6,995 nucleotides of DNA. It comes from UBA1067 sp963661055. GTDB lineage: Bacteria > Verrucomicrobiota > Kiritimatiellia > RFP12 > UBA1067. The stretch is from NCBI GenBank assembly GCA_963661055.1, contig CAVLAC010000103.1, positions 1-6,995 of the forward strand. The letters run 5' to 3'. The notes under the pieces are model-generated. The model had not been told where the DNA came from and did no database searches. It saw only the letters and a list, made by a program, of their open reading frames with translations. A program made the position numbers and the translations under genes. Below are positions 1 to 6,600 of the stretch, one piece after another (positions within the stretch are counted from its first letter, which is position 1; each line of letters starts with the position of its first letter).

Positions 1-57
1 GGTGTTTTGCCCGAGAGACCGCAGTGTTATTTTCTAAGACCGCAGTGTTATTTCCTT
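1..57. repeat. 21-bp tandem repeat at left edge
   Basis: A 17-bp word starting AGACCGCAGTG and ending TTATTT occurs at 16-32 and again, exactly, at 37-53, giving a period of 21 bp. A degenerate third copy (GTGTT at 2-6, 22 bp before the GTGTT at 24-28) suggests an array continuing to the left of the window. Because 21 is a multiple of three, each reading frame encodes a heptapeptide repeat; frame 1 gives RPQCYFL twice and is open from base 1 to 156. I cannot tell whether the array is coding or an intergenic repeat. Frame 2 stops at 35-37 inside the array. Confidence 0.75.
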
Positions 58-60
58 GAG

Positions 61-677
61 ATGCGCACGCCTCTACCCTTCAGAGGCTGGGATAATCTTT
101 TAGCCTTACTGGACGCGACCCGCTTCGCTGGAAACCTTGGGCTATTGTTGCTATTTTAGCCCTCATCGCGGCAGTTTTATGCTATTTACTCATTCAAAGC
201 GCGGCACTTCCTCAAGAACTGCCGCGTGCCCAGCTTTACGGAGACCCCGCCACCATTCAACAGCTCTCGTCCGACGGATGGCGCAAGACCTTCTCCACAA
301 ATGACGCTTGGTTTGCCCGCCACGCCATCCCTGCTTCAATGTGCGACTGCCGCGAAGGCGGCACAACCAATATCGTTCTCTCCACTAAGTTCCTACCCAT
401 TCATCCATCCGACACTCCCGAACTTATCAAAATGAAGCAAATGGTCAACGGAATGAAGCACGAACTCTCCGATTACCTCTCAGGCGGAGGCTCCACCCAC
501 GACTATATGCTCCTCTGTGACGAACGCCTCGAAATCGAACGCGGAAAGCTCGCCATCTATAAGAAAGACCTCGAAAACCTCTCCAAAACCCAACCTCCCA
601 ACCTCGAATCCCTCTGGGAATCCAAAAACGCCGAACTCCGCGACATGGGTCTCCCCACCCTCCTCCTCCCCGACTAA
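61..677 (+). CDS. Membrane-anchored protein of unknown function, apparent frameshift near 5' end
   Basis: I do not recognise this protein. The frame ending at TAA 675-677 is open back to a stop at 93-95, but has no ATG, GTG or TTG before its transmembrane segment; the first ATG is at 339, well inside the protein. The ATG at 61 is in another frame and reads MRTPLPFRGWDNL; adding one T to the T run at 98-101 joins it smoothly to FSLTGRDPLRW and gives a protein of about 205 aa. On that reading there is a short basic cytoplasmic N-terminus, one hydrophobic helix at about residues 26-47 (from WAIVAILALIAAVLC), and a soluble domain holding a CDC motif in SMCDCREGG and a charged helical stretch (HDYMLLCDERLEIERGKLAI). 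The topology is inferred to be inner-membrane anchored with the C-terminus outside. Codons are C-rich, like the host-type lacZ and unlike the genes that follow. The shift could be a sequencing or assembly error, a real mutation or a programmed event. Without it, 99-677 is a fragment lacking a start. Confidence 0.5.
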
Positions 678-719
678 CCTCGCCCCTTTTAACTAAAATC
701 CGACTCTCTTTCCCACTCA

Positions 720-743
720 TCTCACTTTTAGCTAAAAGTGAGA
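720..743. repeat. Perfect 24-bp palindrome
   Basis: The left half is TCTCACTTTTAG and the right half is its exact reverse complement, with no spacer. It lies 43 bp after the first gene's stop and 40 bp before the -10 box of the next promoter. The core TTTTAGCTAAAA (726-737) recurs almost unchanged at 687-698 and at 1658-1669. It could be a terminator-type hairpin, an operator or a small REP-like element. There is no following T run, so a classical intrinsic terminator is not clear. Confidence 0.8.
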
Positions 744-918
744 CAGATGAAATTCTGGGCTACCGTGGCGCGGCAAAATATGGTATAATAGTAGTTATGA
801 GAGCTGAGCAAATACCGTCTGGCGTGAAGGACTTCAAGCGAATTCGCTTAGAAGGCTTCTATTATGTTGACAAAGCCACGTACATTCGCAAACTTGAAGA
901 GGGTGCGAGATTTCAGTT
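744..918 (+). repeat. Direct repeat A: diverged copy of AAA gene promoter and 5' end
   Basis: This segment aligns without gaps with 1725-1899 at a constant offset of 981 bp. By hand count, the part before the ATG (744-796) differs at 5 of 53 positions. The next 42 codons differ at about 32 of 126 positions, with 32 of 42 residues identical. Similarity is lost just before the Walker A motif of the intact copy. The two copies bracket the nucleotidyltransferase gene pair. Confidence 0.85.
784..789 (+). promoter_or_regulatory. -10 box of truncated AAA copy / nucleotidyltransferase unit
   Basis: A consensus TATAAT preceded by TGG. At a 17-bp spacer the -35 position (761-766) reads TACCGT, which is not consensus. 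Transcription would start near 796-797, on or next to the ATG at 797. This is the nearest recognisable promoter for the nucleotidyltransferase pair. The same arrangement precedes the intact AAA gene. Confidence 0.65.
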
Positions 919-949
919 CTTTGCTCACGATCTACAAAGAAGGGCATAA
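797..949 (+). pseudogene. Truncated 5' fragment of AAA-ATPase-like gene (50 codons)
   Basis: An ATG at 797 opens a 50-codon frame beginning MRAEQIPSGVKDF and ending at TAA 947-949. It matches the N-terminus of the intact protein encoded from 1778 (MRLEQIPSGVKDF; shared YYVDK, YIRKLEE and FF). It diverges where the intact protein reads RPRRFGKT, so it lacks Walker A and everything downstream and cannot be an ATPase or nuclease. The N-terminal AAA-ATPase-like region is all that remains. The stop is 5 bp before the nucleotidyltransferase ATG, so if translated it could act as a leader peptide coupling translation to that gene. It is most simply a relic left by insertion or recombination. Confidence 0.75.
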
Positions 950-954
950 ATAAG

Positions 955-1395
955 ATGAATGCGGATTTCCTAGATATGCTTAAGTGCCTTAATAAGGCAA
1001 ATGTGGACTATCTTCTTGTTGGCGGATGGGCGGTTAATTTCCACGGATATGTCCGCACAACGGTTGATTTAGACATATGGGTACTCGCGGATGCTGATAA
1101 TGCGCGGCATATCTACCAGGCATTAGTTGAATTTGGTGCTCCTCTTCAGAACATAAAGGTAGAGGATTTCGAAAAGGATGATTTAATCTTTCAAATTGGG
1201 GTTGCTCCGTGCCGTATTGATGTTATTACCAAGATAGACGGTGTTAATTATAGAGAAGCTAGAGAAAAGGCGGTAGCTAAAGAGATAAAAGGCGTTCCTG
1301 TGAATGTCATCTCCAAAGAAGATCTCATTGTTAATAAACGCTCTACGGGACGGACAAAGGACATTGCAGATGCCGAGATATTGGAGGAGTTGTAA
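955..1395 (+). CDS. Minimal nucleotidyltransferase (DUF6036/AbiEii-like), possible toxin component
   Basis: This 146-aa protein has the signature of the DNA polymerase beta-like minimal nucleotidyltransferase fold. VGGWAVNFHGY (residues 22-32) supplies the nucleotide-binding GG. TVDLDIWV gives the metal-binding pair D38 and D40, and RIDV gives a third candidate carboxylate at D89. The C-terminal NK-x3-GR-x-KD-x2-D pattern (residues 127-139) is typical of DUF6036/AbiEii-type enzymes. Known relatives transfer nucleotides to RNA, tRNA or protein, and several are toxins in toxin-antitoxin or abortive-infection systems; the target here is unknown. The ATG at 955 has an AAAGAAGGG ribosome binding site at 936-944. 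The next gene begins one base after the stop, so the two are almost surely co-transcribed and coupled. The gene is AT-rich (about 38% GC in a sampled line), unlike the flanking genes. No HEPN partner is present. The fold assignment is fairly secure; the toxin role is inference. Confidence 0.85.
   Translation: MNADFLDMLKCLNKANVDYLLVGGWAVNFHGYVRTTVDLDIWVLADADNARHIYQALVEFGAPLQNIKVEDFEKDDLIFQIGVAPCRIDVITKIDGVNYREAREKAVAKEIKGVPVNVISKEDLIVNKRSTGRTKDIADAEILEEL
1383..1389 (+). promoter_or_regulatory. Ribosome binding site inside nucleotidyltransferase 3' end
   Basis: GGAGGAG lies 7 bp before the ATG at 1397 and within the last codons of the upstream gene. It fixes the start of the 62-aa protein. A stop-G-ATG junction with a strong site of this kind usually signals translational coupling. 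Confidence 0.8.
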
Positions 1396-1396
1396 G

Positions 1397-1585
1397 ATGG
1401 ACAAAAGCATTAGAATCGTTCATCCAGAAGATAATAAGCACGATTATGACTGGGCTCTTGCATATACAGAAGAAGAAAGGCTAGATATTGCAAGTAAATT
1501 GCTTGAAGAGGCGTGGGAATTCTCTCATAATCAAGCATTTCCTAGACTTGACCGCAGCGTAGTCAAAATAGTGCGGCAACATTAA
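1397..1585 (+). CDS. Small protein partnered with nucleotidyltransferase, candidate antitoxin
   Basis: A 62-aa acidic, largely helical protein starting MDKSIRIVHPEDNKHDYDWA. Its middle, EEERLDIASKLLEEAW (residues 25-40), resembles the 'ERLxxxxxL' helix of small proteins I recall beside DUF6036-type nucleotidyltransferases; in those the small gene often comes first, whereas here it is second. The C-terminus is basic (LDRSVVKIVRQH). No DNA-binding domain, signal peptide or membrane segment is visible. The start is fixed by GGAGGAG at 1383-1389 and the 1-bp gap from the upstream stop. Starting further upstream would require long overlap with the nucleotidyltransferase gene. By context it could bind and control the enzyme, as an antitoxin or accessory subunit; that is inference, since no named family is firmly recognised. 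Confidence 0.8.
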   Translation: MDKSIRIVHPEDNKHDYDWALAYTEEERLDIASKLLEEAWEFSHNQAFPRLDRSVVKIVRQH

Positions 1586-1621
1586 GCGAAGTTCGCGCCC
1601 TGTCTTTCAGCACTTTGTTTA

Positions 1622-1646
1622 TGTGTTAACTCACTCTCTTAACACA
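1622..1646. terminator. Inverted repeat after nucleotidyltransferase pair
   Basis: Arms TGTGTTAA (1622-1629) and TTAACACA (1639-1646) are exactly complementary around a 9-bp loop, 36 bp after the stop of the 62-aa gene. It may be a terminator or part of a compound repeat with the palindrome at 1652-1675. There is no T run after it, so termination is not assured. Confidence 0.4.
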
Positions 1647-1651
1647 AACCA

Positions 1652-1675
1652 CGCCACTTTTAACTAAAAGTGGCG
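1652..1675. repeat. 24-bp inverted repeat related to the one at 720-743
   Basis: CGCCACTTTTA and its exact reverse complement flank a 2-bp centre (AC). The core matches the palindrome at 720-743, but the outer bases differ on both arms together: CTCAC/GTGAG there, CGCCAC/GTGGCG here. Pairing has been kept while sequence changed. It stands 89 bp before the -10 box at 1765, compared with 40 bp in the other copy. Confidence 0.75.
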
Positions 1676-1724
1676 AGTAGACAAAGTGTACCGAAATTGT
1701 CTGACGGGAGTGTCGAAAACGAGG

Positions 1725-1899
1725 CAGGTGAAAATCTGGGCTACCGTGGTGCGGCAAAATATGGTATAATATTAGGTATGAGACTTGAGCAGATACCATC
1801 TGGCGTGAAAGACTTCAAGCAAATCCGCTTGGAGAATCGTTACTATGTTGACAAAACCGCCTATATCCGCAAGTTGGAAGAGCGGTCAAATTTCCTGTT
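1725..1899 (+). repeat. Direct repeat B: AAA gene promoter and 5' end, intact copy
   Basis: The partner of 744-918 at an offset of 981 bp. A 36-bp block covering the promoter (1735-1770) has a single difference from its counterpart. It forms the promoter and first codons of the intact AAA gene. Confidence 0.85.
1765..1770 (+). promoter_or_regulatory. -10 box of AAA-ATPase/nuclease gene
   Basis: Consensus TATAAT preceded by TGG, ending 7 bp before the ATG at 1778. The -35 position at a 17-bp spacer (1742-1747) reads TACCGT, far from TTGACA, so basal activity may be weak or depend on an activator. The predicted transcription start falls at the ATG, implying a leaderless mRNA. Confidence 0.65.
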
Positions 1900-3532
1900 C
1901 TTTGTCCGTCCACGGCGTTTTGGCAAAACGCTCCTTTGTGAGACACTAAGGTGTTACTATGATGTAGCGGAGAAAGAGAATTTTCAAAGGCTCTTTGGCG
2001 ACCTCGATATTGGCAAGAACTCGACTAAGTATGCTAATAAATATTTCGTTTTTGTATTTGACTTCTCGCAAGTTAACGCTTGCGATGGTGCTACATGGGC
2101 AGCGCGTTTTGAAGCTTATCTTGATACCGTTATTTATAACTTTATACGAAATCATCGTAAGGTGTTGAGTTCCTTAGTAGATGTTGACGCACTTCTTAAT
2201 GTGCCAAGCGCAGAAGCAAAATACAGCCGCCTGTGTAATTTGGCGAAGGAACTTGGGCTTGGCGTTTATGTTATTGTCGATGAGTATGATAACTTCACGA
2301 ATGAGATTGTATCTTCCGCAGATGGCAAGACATCTTATAAGGAGATTACGCACGGCTCTGGATTTTATCGTGGTTGGTTTAAGAAGTTTAAAGGAACTTG
2401 CGATCGCATTTTTATGACGGGGGTCTCACCTGTAACGATGGATGACCTCACAAGTGGATTTAACATCGCAACAAATATCACGCAAGAAGAAACTTTTAAC
2501 GCGATGGTTGGTTTCACCGAAGAGGAGACTATAAAGTTCTATAAGGATTTCCAAGGAACTGGGCGTTTCACGGATTCTGCAGAAGAGCATCTTAAAACAG
2601 TAAAAGAGTGGTACGACAATTATTGCTTCTCAAAAGCCTGCGTAGGTCGTGAAACGCTGTATAATTGCGATATGGTGATTTACTACCTTAGTAAACTTAT
2701 AGCTAATGGATGTCCCCCTGATAGTCTAGTTGATTCGAATATCCGTAGCGATTGGGATAAACTCTCCGCAATTCTTAGGGCGCAACGGCATGGTGAGACG
2801 GTTAATGGGATTTTGCCACTAACTGAGGAACTCGCTGATAAAGGAGAAGTGTCTTTTTCGCTTGTTGAAAGTTTTCCAGTTGAGGCTATTCTTAAAGAAG
2901 AAAACTTTAAATCGCTCTATTATTACTATGGGATTGTTACTATGTCGCGCGTCTATCGCGGTGATTTACAATTCCGTGTTCCGAATGAGTGTGTTCGGCG
3001 GCAGATTTTCGATTATATGCGCGCAGAGTATCAGAAGCGTCCTGATGCAGTTGACACGACAGAGTTTAAGCAAATGTTCAATGCCTTTGCATGGGATGGC
3101 GCATGGCGTGAGTTTTTGACCTATCTCGCTGAGAAGTACCGCGACAATGGCTCACCTCGGGACGGAATCGGAGGCGAAGCGCGTATTAACGGATATCTCC
3201 GTGCCTATTTGACTATGAAGAGTGCCTATATGGTAAAGCCAGAGTTCTCGCATCCGTGTGGATACTCTGATTACGCACTCTTCCCTGATCGCACGCTTTC
3301 AGAGGATAGCATCCCTCAGCAAAGCTACATCATTGAGATGAAGCACTCGAAGGCGGACGCTCCCGACGCTGAAATCGCGGCAAAGCACGAAGAAGCCCTT
3401 GCACAGTTGAAGCTCTATGCGGCAGACCCTAGTCTCGCCGCGCTTGCGGGTGGCACGCCCGTCCATTTCATTTGCTACGAATTCAAGGGACGCGACCTCA
3501 TCCGCCTAGAAGAAGTCTTCCCTGCTAAATAA
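1778..3532 (+). CDS. AAA-ATPase-like / PD-(D/E)XK nuclease family protein
   Basis: A 584-aa protein with the domain order of the AAA-ATPase-like (PF09820) plus PD-(D/E)XK nuclease (PF08011, formerly DUF1703) family. The N-terminus IPSGVKDF and YYVDKTAYI is typical. Walker A-like RPRRFGKT is at residues 44-51, Walker B-like VYVIVDEYDN at 163-172, and a sensor-like MTGVSP at 213-218. Near the C-terminus, GYSDYALFP (D498) and IIEMK (E520, K522) form the D...ExK nuclease centre, followed by QLKLYA (Q542). All key residues are present and the length is usual, so it should be active. Family function is unknown; members occur as many paralogues, and roles in defence or mobile-element biology have been suggested. 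The ATG at 1778 is chosen because homology with the truncated copy begins there and a -10 box ends 7 bp before it; the longer frame from a GTG at 1670 would run through the promoter and the inverted repeat. GC rises from about 43% or less in the middle to over 55% at the 3' end. Confidence 0.9.
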   Translation: MRLEQIPSGVKDFKQIRLENRYYVDKTAYIRKLEERSNFLFFVRPRRFGKTLLCETLRCYYDVAEKENFQRLFGDLDIGKNSTKYANKYFVFVFDFSQVNACDGATWAARFEAYLDTVIYNFIRNHRKVLSSLVDVDALLNVPSAEAKYSRLCNLAKELGLGVYVIVDEYDNFTNEIVSSADGKTSYKEITHGSGFYRGWFKKFKGTCDRIFMTGVSPVTMDDLTSGFNIATNITQEETFNAMVGFTEEETIKFYKDFQGTGRFTDSAEEHLKTVKEWYDNYCFSKACVGRETLYNCDMVIYYLSKLIANGCPPDSLVDSNIRSDWDKLSAILRAQRHGETVNGILPLTEELADKGEVSFSLVESFPVEAILKEENFKSLYYYYGIVTMSRVYRGDLQFRVPNECVRRQIFDYMRAEYQKRPDAVDTTEFKQMFNAFAWDGAWREFLTYLAEKYRDNGSPRDGIGGEARINGYLRAYLTMKSAYMVKPEFSHPCGYSDYALFPDRTLSEDSIPQQSYIIEMKHSKADAPDAEIAAKHEEALAQLKLYAADPSLAALAGGTPVHFICYEFKGRDLIRLEEVFPAK

Positions 3533-3550
3533 ACCGCCTAAATAAACCAC
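3525..3550. repeat. 13-bp tandem duplication spanning the AAA gene stop
   Basis: CTAAATAAACCGC (3525-3537) is followed directly by CTAAATAAACCAC (3538-3550), with one difference. The first copy contains the last codon and TAA of the AAA gene. It looks like a slippage duplication. Confidence 0.75.
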
Positions 3551-3573
3551 GGATTCCACGGATTGTCACGGAT
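3547..3573. repeat. CACGGATT short tandem repeats
   Basis: CCACGGATT occurs twice in tandem (3547-3555, 3556-3564), followed by GTCACGGAT (3565-3573). Similar CACGGATT/CACAGATT strings are scattered between genes in many bacterial genomes. No hairpin was found here, so I see no clear terminator for the AAA gene between 3533 and 3590. Confidence 0.65.
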
Positions 3574-3590
3574 GGTAGGGCGGAAGGGGG

Positions 3591-3619
3591 TTGCGAAAAG
3601 CGGGTGGGTTTGGTATAAT
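3591..3619 (+). promoter_or_regulatory. Sigma70-type promoter of beta-galactosidase gene
   Basis: TTGCGA (3591-3596), a 17-bp spacer and TATAAT (3614-3619) preceded by TGG. The predicted start near 3626 leaves an untranslated leader of about 30 nt containing the ribosome binding site. No lac-type operator palindrome is seen around it. Confidence 0.8.
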
Positions 3620-3640
3620 GTAAGGATACATAATTCCTTA

Positions 3641-3646
3641 AAGGAG
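3641..3646 (+). promoter_or_regulatory. Ribosome binding site of beta-galactosidase
   Basis: AAGGAG lies 10 bp before the ATG at 3657. Another ATG at 3647 abuts the site too closely to be used and is in a different frame, so this site decides the start. Confidence 0.8.
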
Positions 3647-3656
3647 ATGGTAAGAG

Positions 3657-6600
3657 ATGAACTTGTGTCGAAAAGCTCTAGCCAAGGGGCTAGTAGGGTT
3701 CGTGTGGGCATTGCTCGCGGGGGTGGCGGTTGCCGCGCCCGAGTGGGAAGACCCTGCCGTTAACTCTATTAATAGGCTTCCCGCCCGCACCTATTCTATG
3801 CCGCTCGCGGATGCGGACGCGGCACTTTCGGACGCTCTTGAGCCAGCGACCCCGTGGAAGAAGCTTCTGAACGGAGACTGGAAGATTTCGTGGGCGGGCA
3901 ATCCTGAACTGCGCGTAAAGGACTTTTGGAAGGTCGACTTTGATGACTCGAAGTGGAGCACCATTGATGTGCCTAGTTGCGTGGAAATGCGCGGCTTTGG
4001 TTCGCCTGGCTACACCAACTGGAGGTATCCGTATAAGGACTGCAGCAACCCAACGAACGCGAACTTCGCGCAAATCCTTGACCGACAGAGTGGCAAGGCG
4101 GACTACAATCCTGTTTCCAGCTACCGCACCCAATTTGAGGTGCCGTCCGATTGGGACGGACGCCAAATCATCCTGCGCTTTGACGGAGTCTATTCCGCCT
4201 ACTATGTGTGGGTAAACGGCGAGAAGGTGGGGTATGCTGAGGATTCGAAGCTCCCGAGCGAATTCGACATTACTGCCCTCGTGAAGCCCGGCAAGAACTT
4301 ACTCGCCGTTGAGGTCTATCGTTGGTGCGACGGAAGCTACTTCGAAGACCAGGATATGTTCCGTTTCTCGGGCATCTTTCGTGATGTCTCGATTTGGGCA
4401 ATGCCCAAGGGTGGCATTTGGGACTTTGAGGTCAAAACGACCCTCTCCGAGGACTTCAAGAACGCCTTTATCGCCTTGACGGGCATTGAGGGCGACTGGT
4501 CGGCTACCCTTTATGACGCGGAAAAGAAGTCCGTCGCGGCACTTTCGCCCACCACCCCGAGCGCGGCACTTGCGAACCCCGAACTCTGGTCGGCGGAAAC
4601 CCCCTATCTCTATACACTCGTCATCCGTAAGGGCGACGACATTCGTATGAAGCGCGTCGGATTCAAGAACCAGAAGATTGTGGGCAACACGATTCTTGTT
4701 AACGGAAAGATGATTAAGTTTAAAGGCGTGAACCGCCACGAGGCAACCGCTGAGAACGGACGCGCCATTACCCTTGATATGATGATTAAGGATATTGAAC
4801 TCATGAAGCGGTACAACATTAATACCGTCCGTACGAGCCATTATCCGAATGACTACCGCTGGTATGACCTCTGCGATAAGTACGGAATCTACCTCGTCGC
4901 CGAGGCGAATGTGGAAGGACACGAACCCAGCTACGGAGAGAATGGGCTTGGTCTCTTCCCTGAGTGGAAGAATACGATAGTTGAAAGAAATCAGCGGCAT
5001 GTCGTCTTTTATCGCAACAATGTGGCGATTACCCTATGGTCGCTCGGCAATGAAACGGGGCACGGGGCGGACTTCCGTGCCGCGCTCGCGGCGGTTCGGG
5101 CACTCGACCCGACGCGTCCGATTCATTGGGAGCGCGGCAATATTGACGCGGATGTCGATTCGCGGATGTATCCTGAGGTCGAGTGGCTCATCAAGCGCGG
5201 CGAAATTGGTAATCTGCCGCGCACCTCGACGGACTCTATGCGTGACCAATGGACATGCGATGACACTGTGCAGAGTCCAGGCAAGCCGTTCTTTCTCTGT
5301 GAATATGCCCACGCGATGGGCAATGCGGTGGGGAACTTCCAAGAATATTGGGACGCTTTTTACACCTATGATTCACTGACGGGCGGTTGCATTTGGGACT
5401 GGGTTGACCAAGGGCTTTGGAAGTACACAGGGCGCATCGACCCCAAGACGGGCAAGCCCGAGCGGTACTTCGCCTATGGCGGAGACCACGATGAACAGCC
5501 CAATGACGGACCTTTCTGTTGCAATGGCGTTATTCTGCCGACGCGGGAAGTTTCGGCGAAACTTGTGGAAATCGGGCATGTCTTCCGCAATCTTATTGTG
5601 CGGCAGCTCGCAAACGGCAAGTTGGAACTTGAGAATCGCTACGGATTCCTCGCGGCAGATGCTTTTGACGCGGAGTGGGAACTCCTCGCGAATGGCAAGA
5701 TTGTAGAAAAGGGCACTTTGGAAGTGCCTGCCCTCGCGCCGCTTTCCCGTTGTGAAATTGCCGCGCCCGCGTTCAAGACTAAGTTTGACGCGGAAGGAAC
5801 GGAATACTTCCTCAATATCAACTTCAAGACCCGAACGGCGACGGATCTCGTGCCGCAGGGTTGGGTGGTCGCCGCTAACCAGTTGAAAATGGCAGGGAAT
5901 TGGTCATTTGATGCGGTTAAGAGTGCCGCGTCCGCTAAGAAGGGCGTGAAGATTTCCGAGGACGAGAAGTCGGTCTCGGTCAAGGCGGGGAGCACCAAGG
6001 CAACTTTCTGCCGCAAGACGGGCACACTTGCCGCGCTCGAGATGAAGGGCAAGACCATTCTTAAGGACTTGGCACCTGGTTTTGCCGCAGGTCCTGAACT
6101 CACCTGTATGCGGGCACTCACCGATAACGACAACTGGATGCGTGAGGCGGTTTTCAATTCGGGGCTGACCCAATTGCGGCATCACCCTGAGCCGATTGTG
6201 GTGGACGGCAATACGGTGAAGACGGTCGTTAAGGTGACGGGTTCTAAGTCGGCGGGCTTCATCCACGAGACGACCTGGACCTTCGCGGGGGATGGCGCAA
6301 TTACCCTCGAAGTAAAGGTTACGCCTTTTGGCACATTGCCGCCTTTGCCGCGTTTGGGGCTTAGCCTCGCCCTCGATAAGAGCCTCGATACGGTCGTTTA
6401 CTACGGACGCGGTCCGCGTGAGAACTACATCGATCGCCGCACGGGAAGCCTGCTCGGCATTTGGGCTTCAAGTGTGGAAGATTTGTGGGAGGAGTATACG
6501 CGTCCGCAAGATAATGGCTCGCGCACGGATGTCCGCTGGGTGTCGTTCGCGGACTCTAAAGGCAAGGGCGTGAAGTTTGCCGCGTCCGAACCGCTCTTCG

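Noticed and set aside
16..53. Ends of an insertion sequence with multiple terminal repeats
   Set aside because: Two direct repeats near the edge could fit such an element, but there is no transposase, inverted partner or target duplication in the window.
16..53. CRISPR array
   Set aside because: The repeats are 17 bp with only 4 bp between them, far too short for spacers, and no cas gene is present.
226..435. A 69-aa frame on the + strand overlapping the first gene
   Set aside because: It is Pro/Ser/Thr-rich, shifted relative to the frame that carries the transmembrane segment, and has no ribosome binding site.
445..720. A 91-aa Arg/Gly-rich frame on the minus strand over the first gene
   Set aside because: Low-complexity composition is the mirror of C-rich codons in the + strand gene; the + frame has a membrane helix and a plausible protein composition.
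1670..1777. N-terminal extension of the AAA protein from a GTG at 1670
   Set aside because: It would start inside an inverted repeat and run through a consensus -10 box. Typical family members begin near IPSGVKDF, shortly after the ATG at 1778.
3678..3693. Hairpin CTAGCC/GGCTAG in the lacZ signal peptide codons
   Set aside because: A 6-bp stem inside coding sequence is expected by chance at this composition; there is no other sign of an attenuator.
3563..3763. A 66-aa frame across the lacZ promoter and signal peptide
   Set aside because: It spans the promoter and ribosome binding site of lacZ in another frame and encodes no recognisable sequence.
4299..5000. A 233-aa open frame on the minus strand inside lacZ
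   Set aside because: It lies opposite well-conserved GH2 sequence including catalytic regions, has no domain signature or ribosome binding site, and is explained by the codon bias of the real gene.
5639..6157. A 172-aa open frame on the minus strand inside lacZ
   Set aside because: It is antisense to the C-terminal LacZ domains and has no recognisable motif or start signals.
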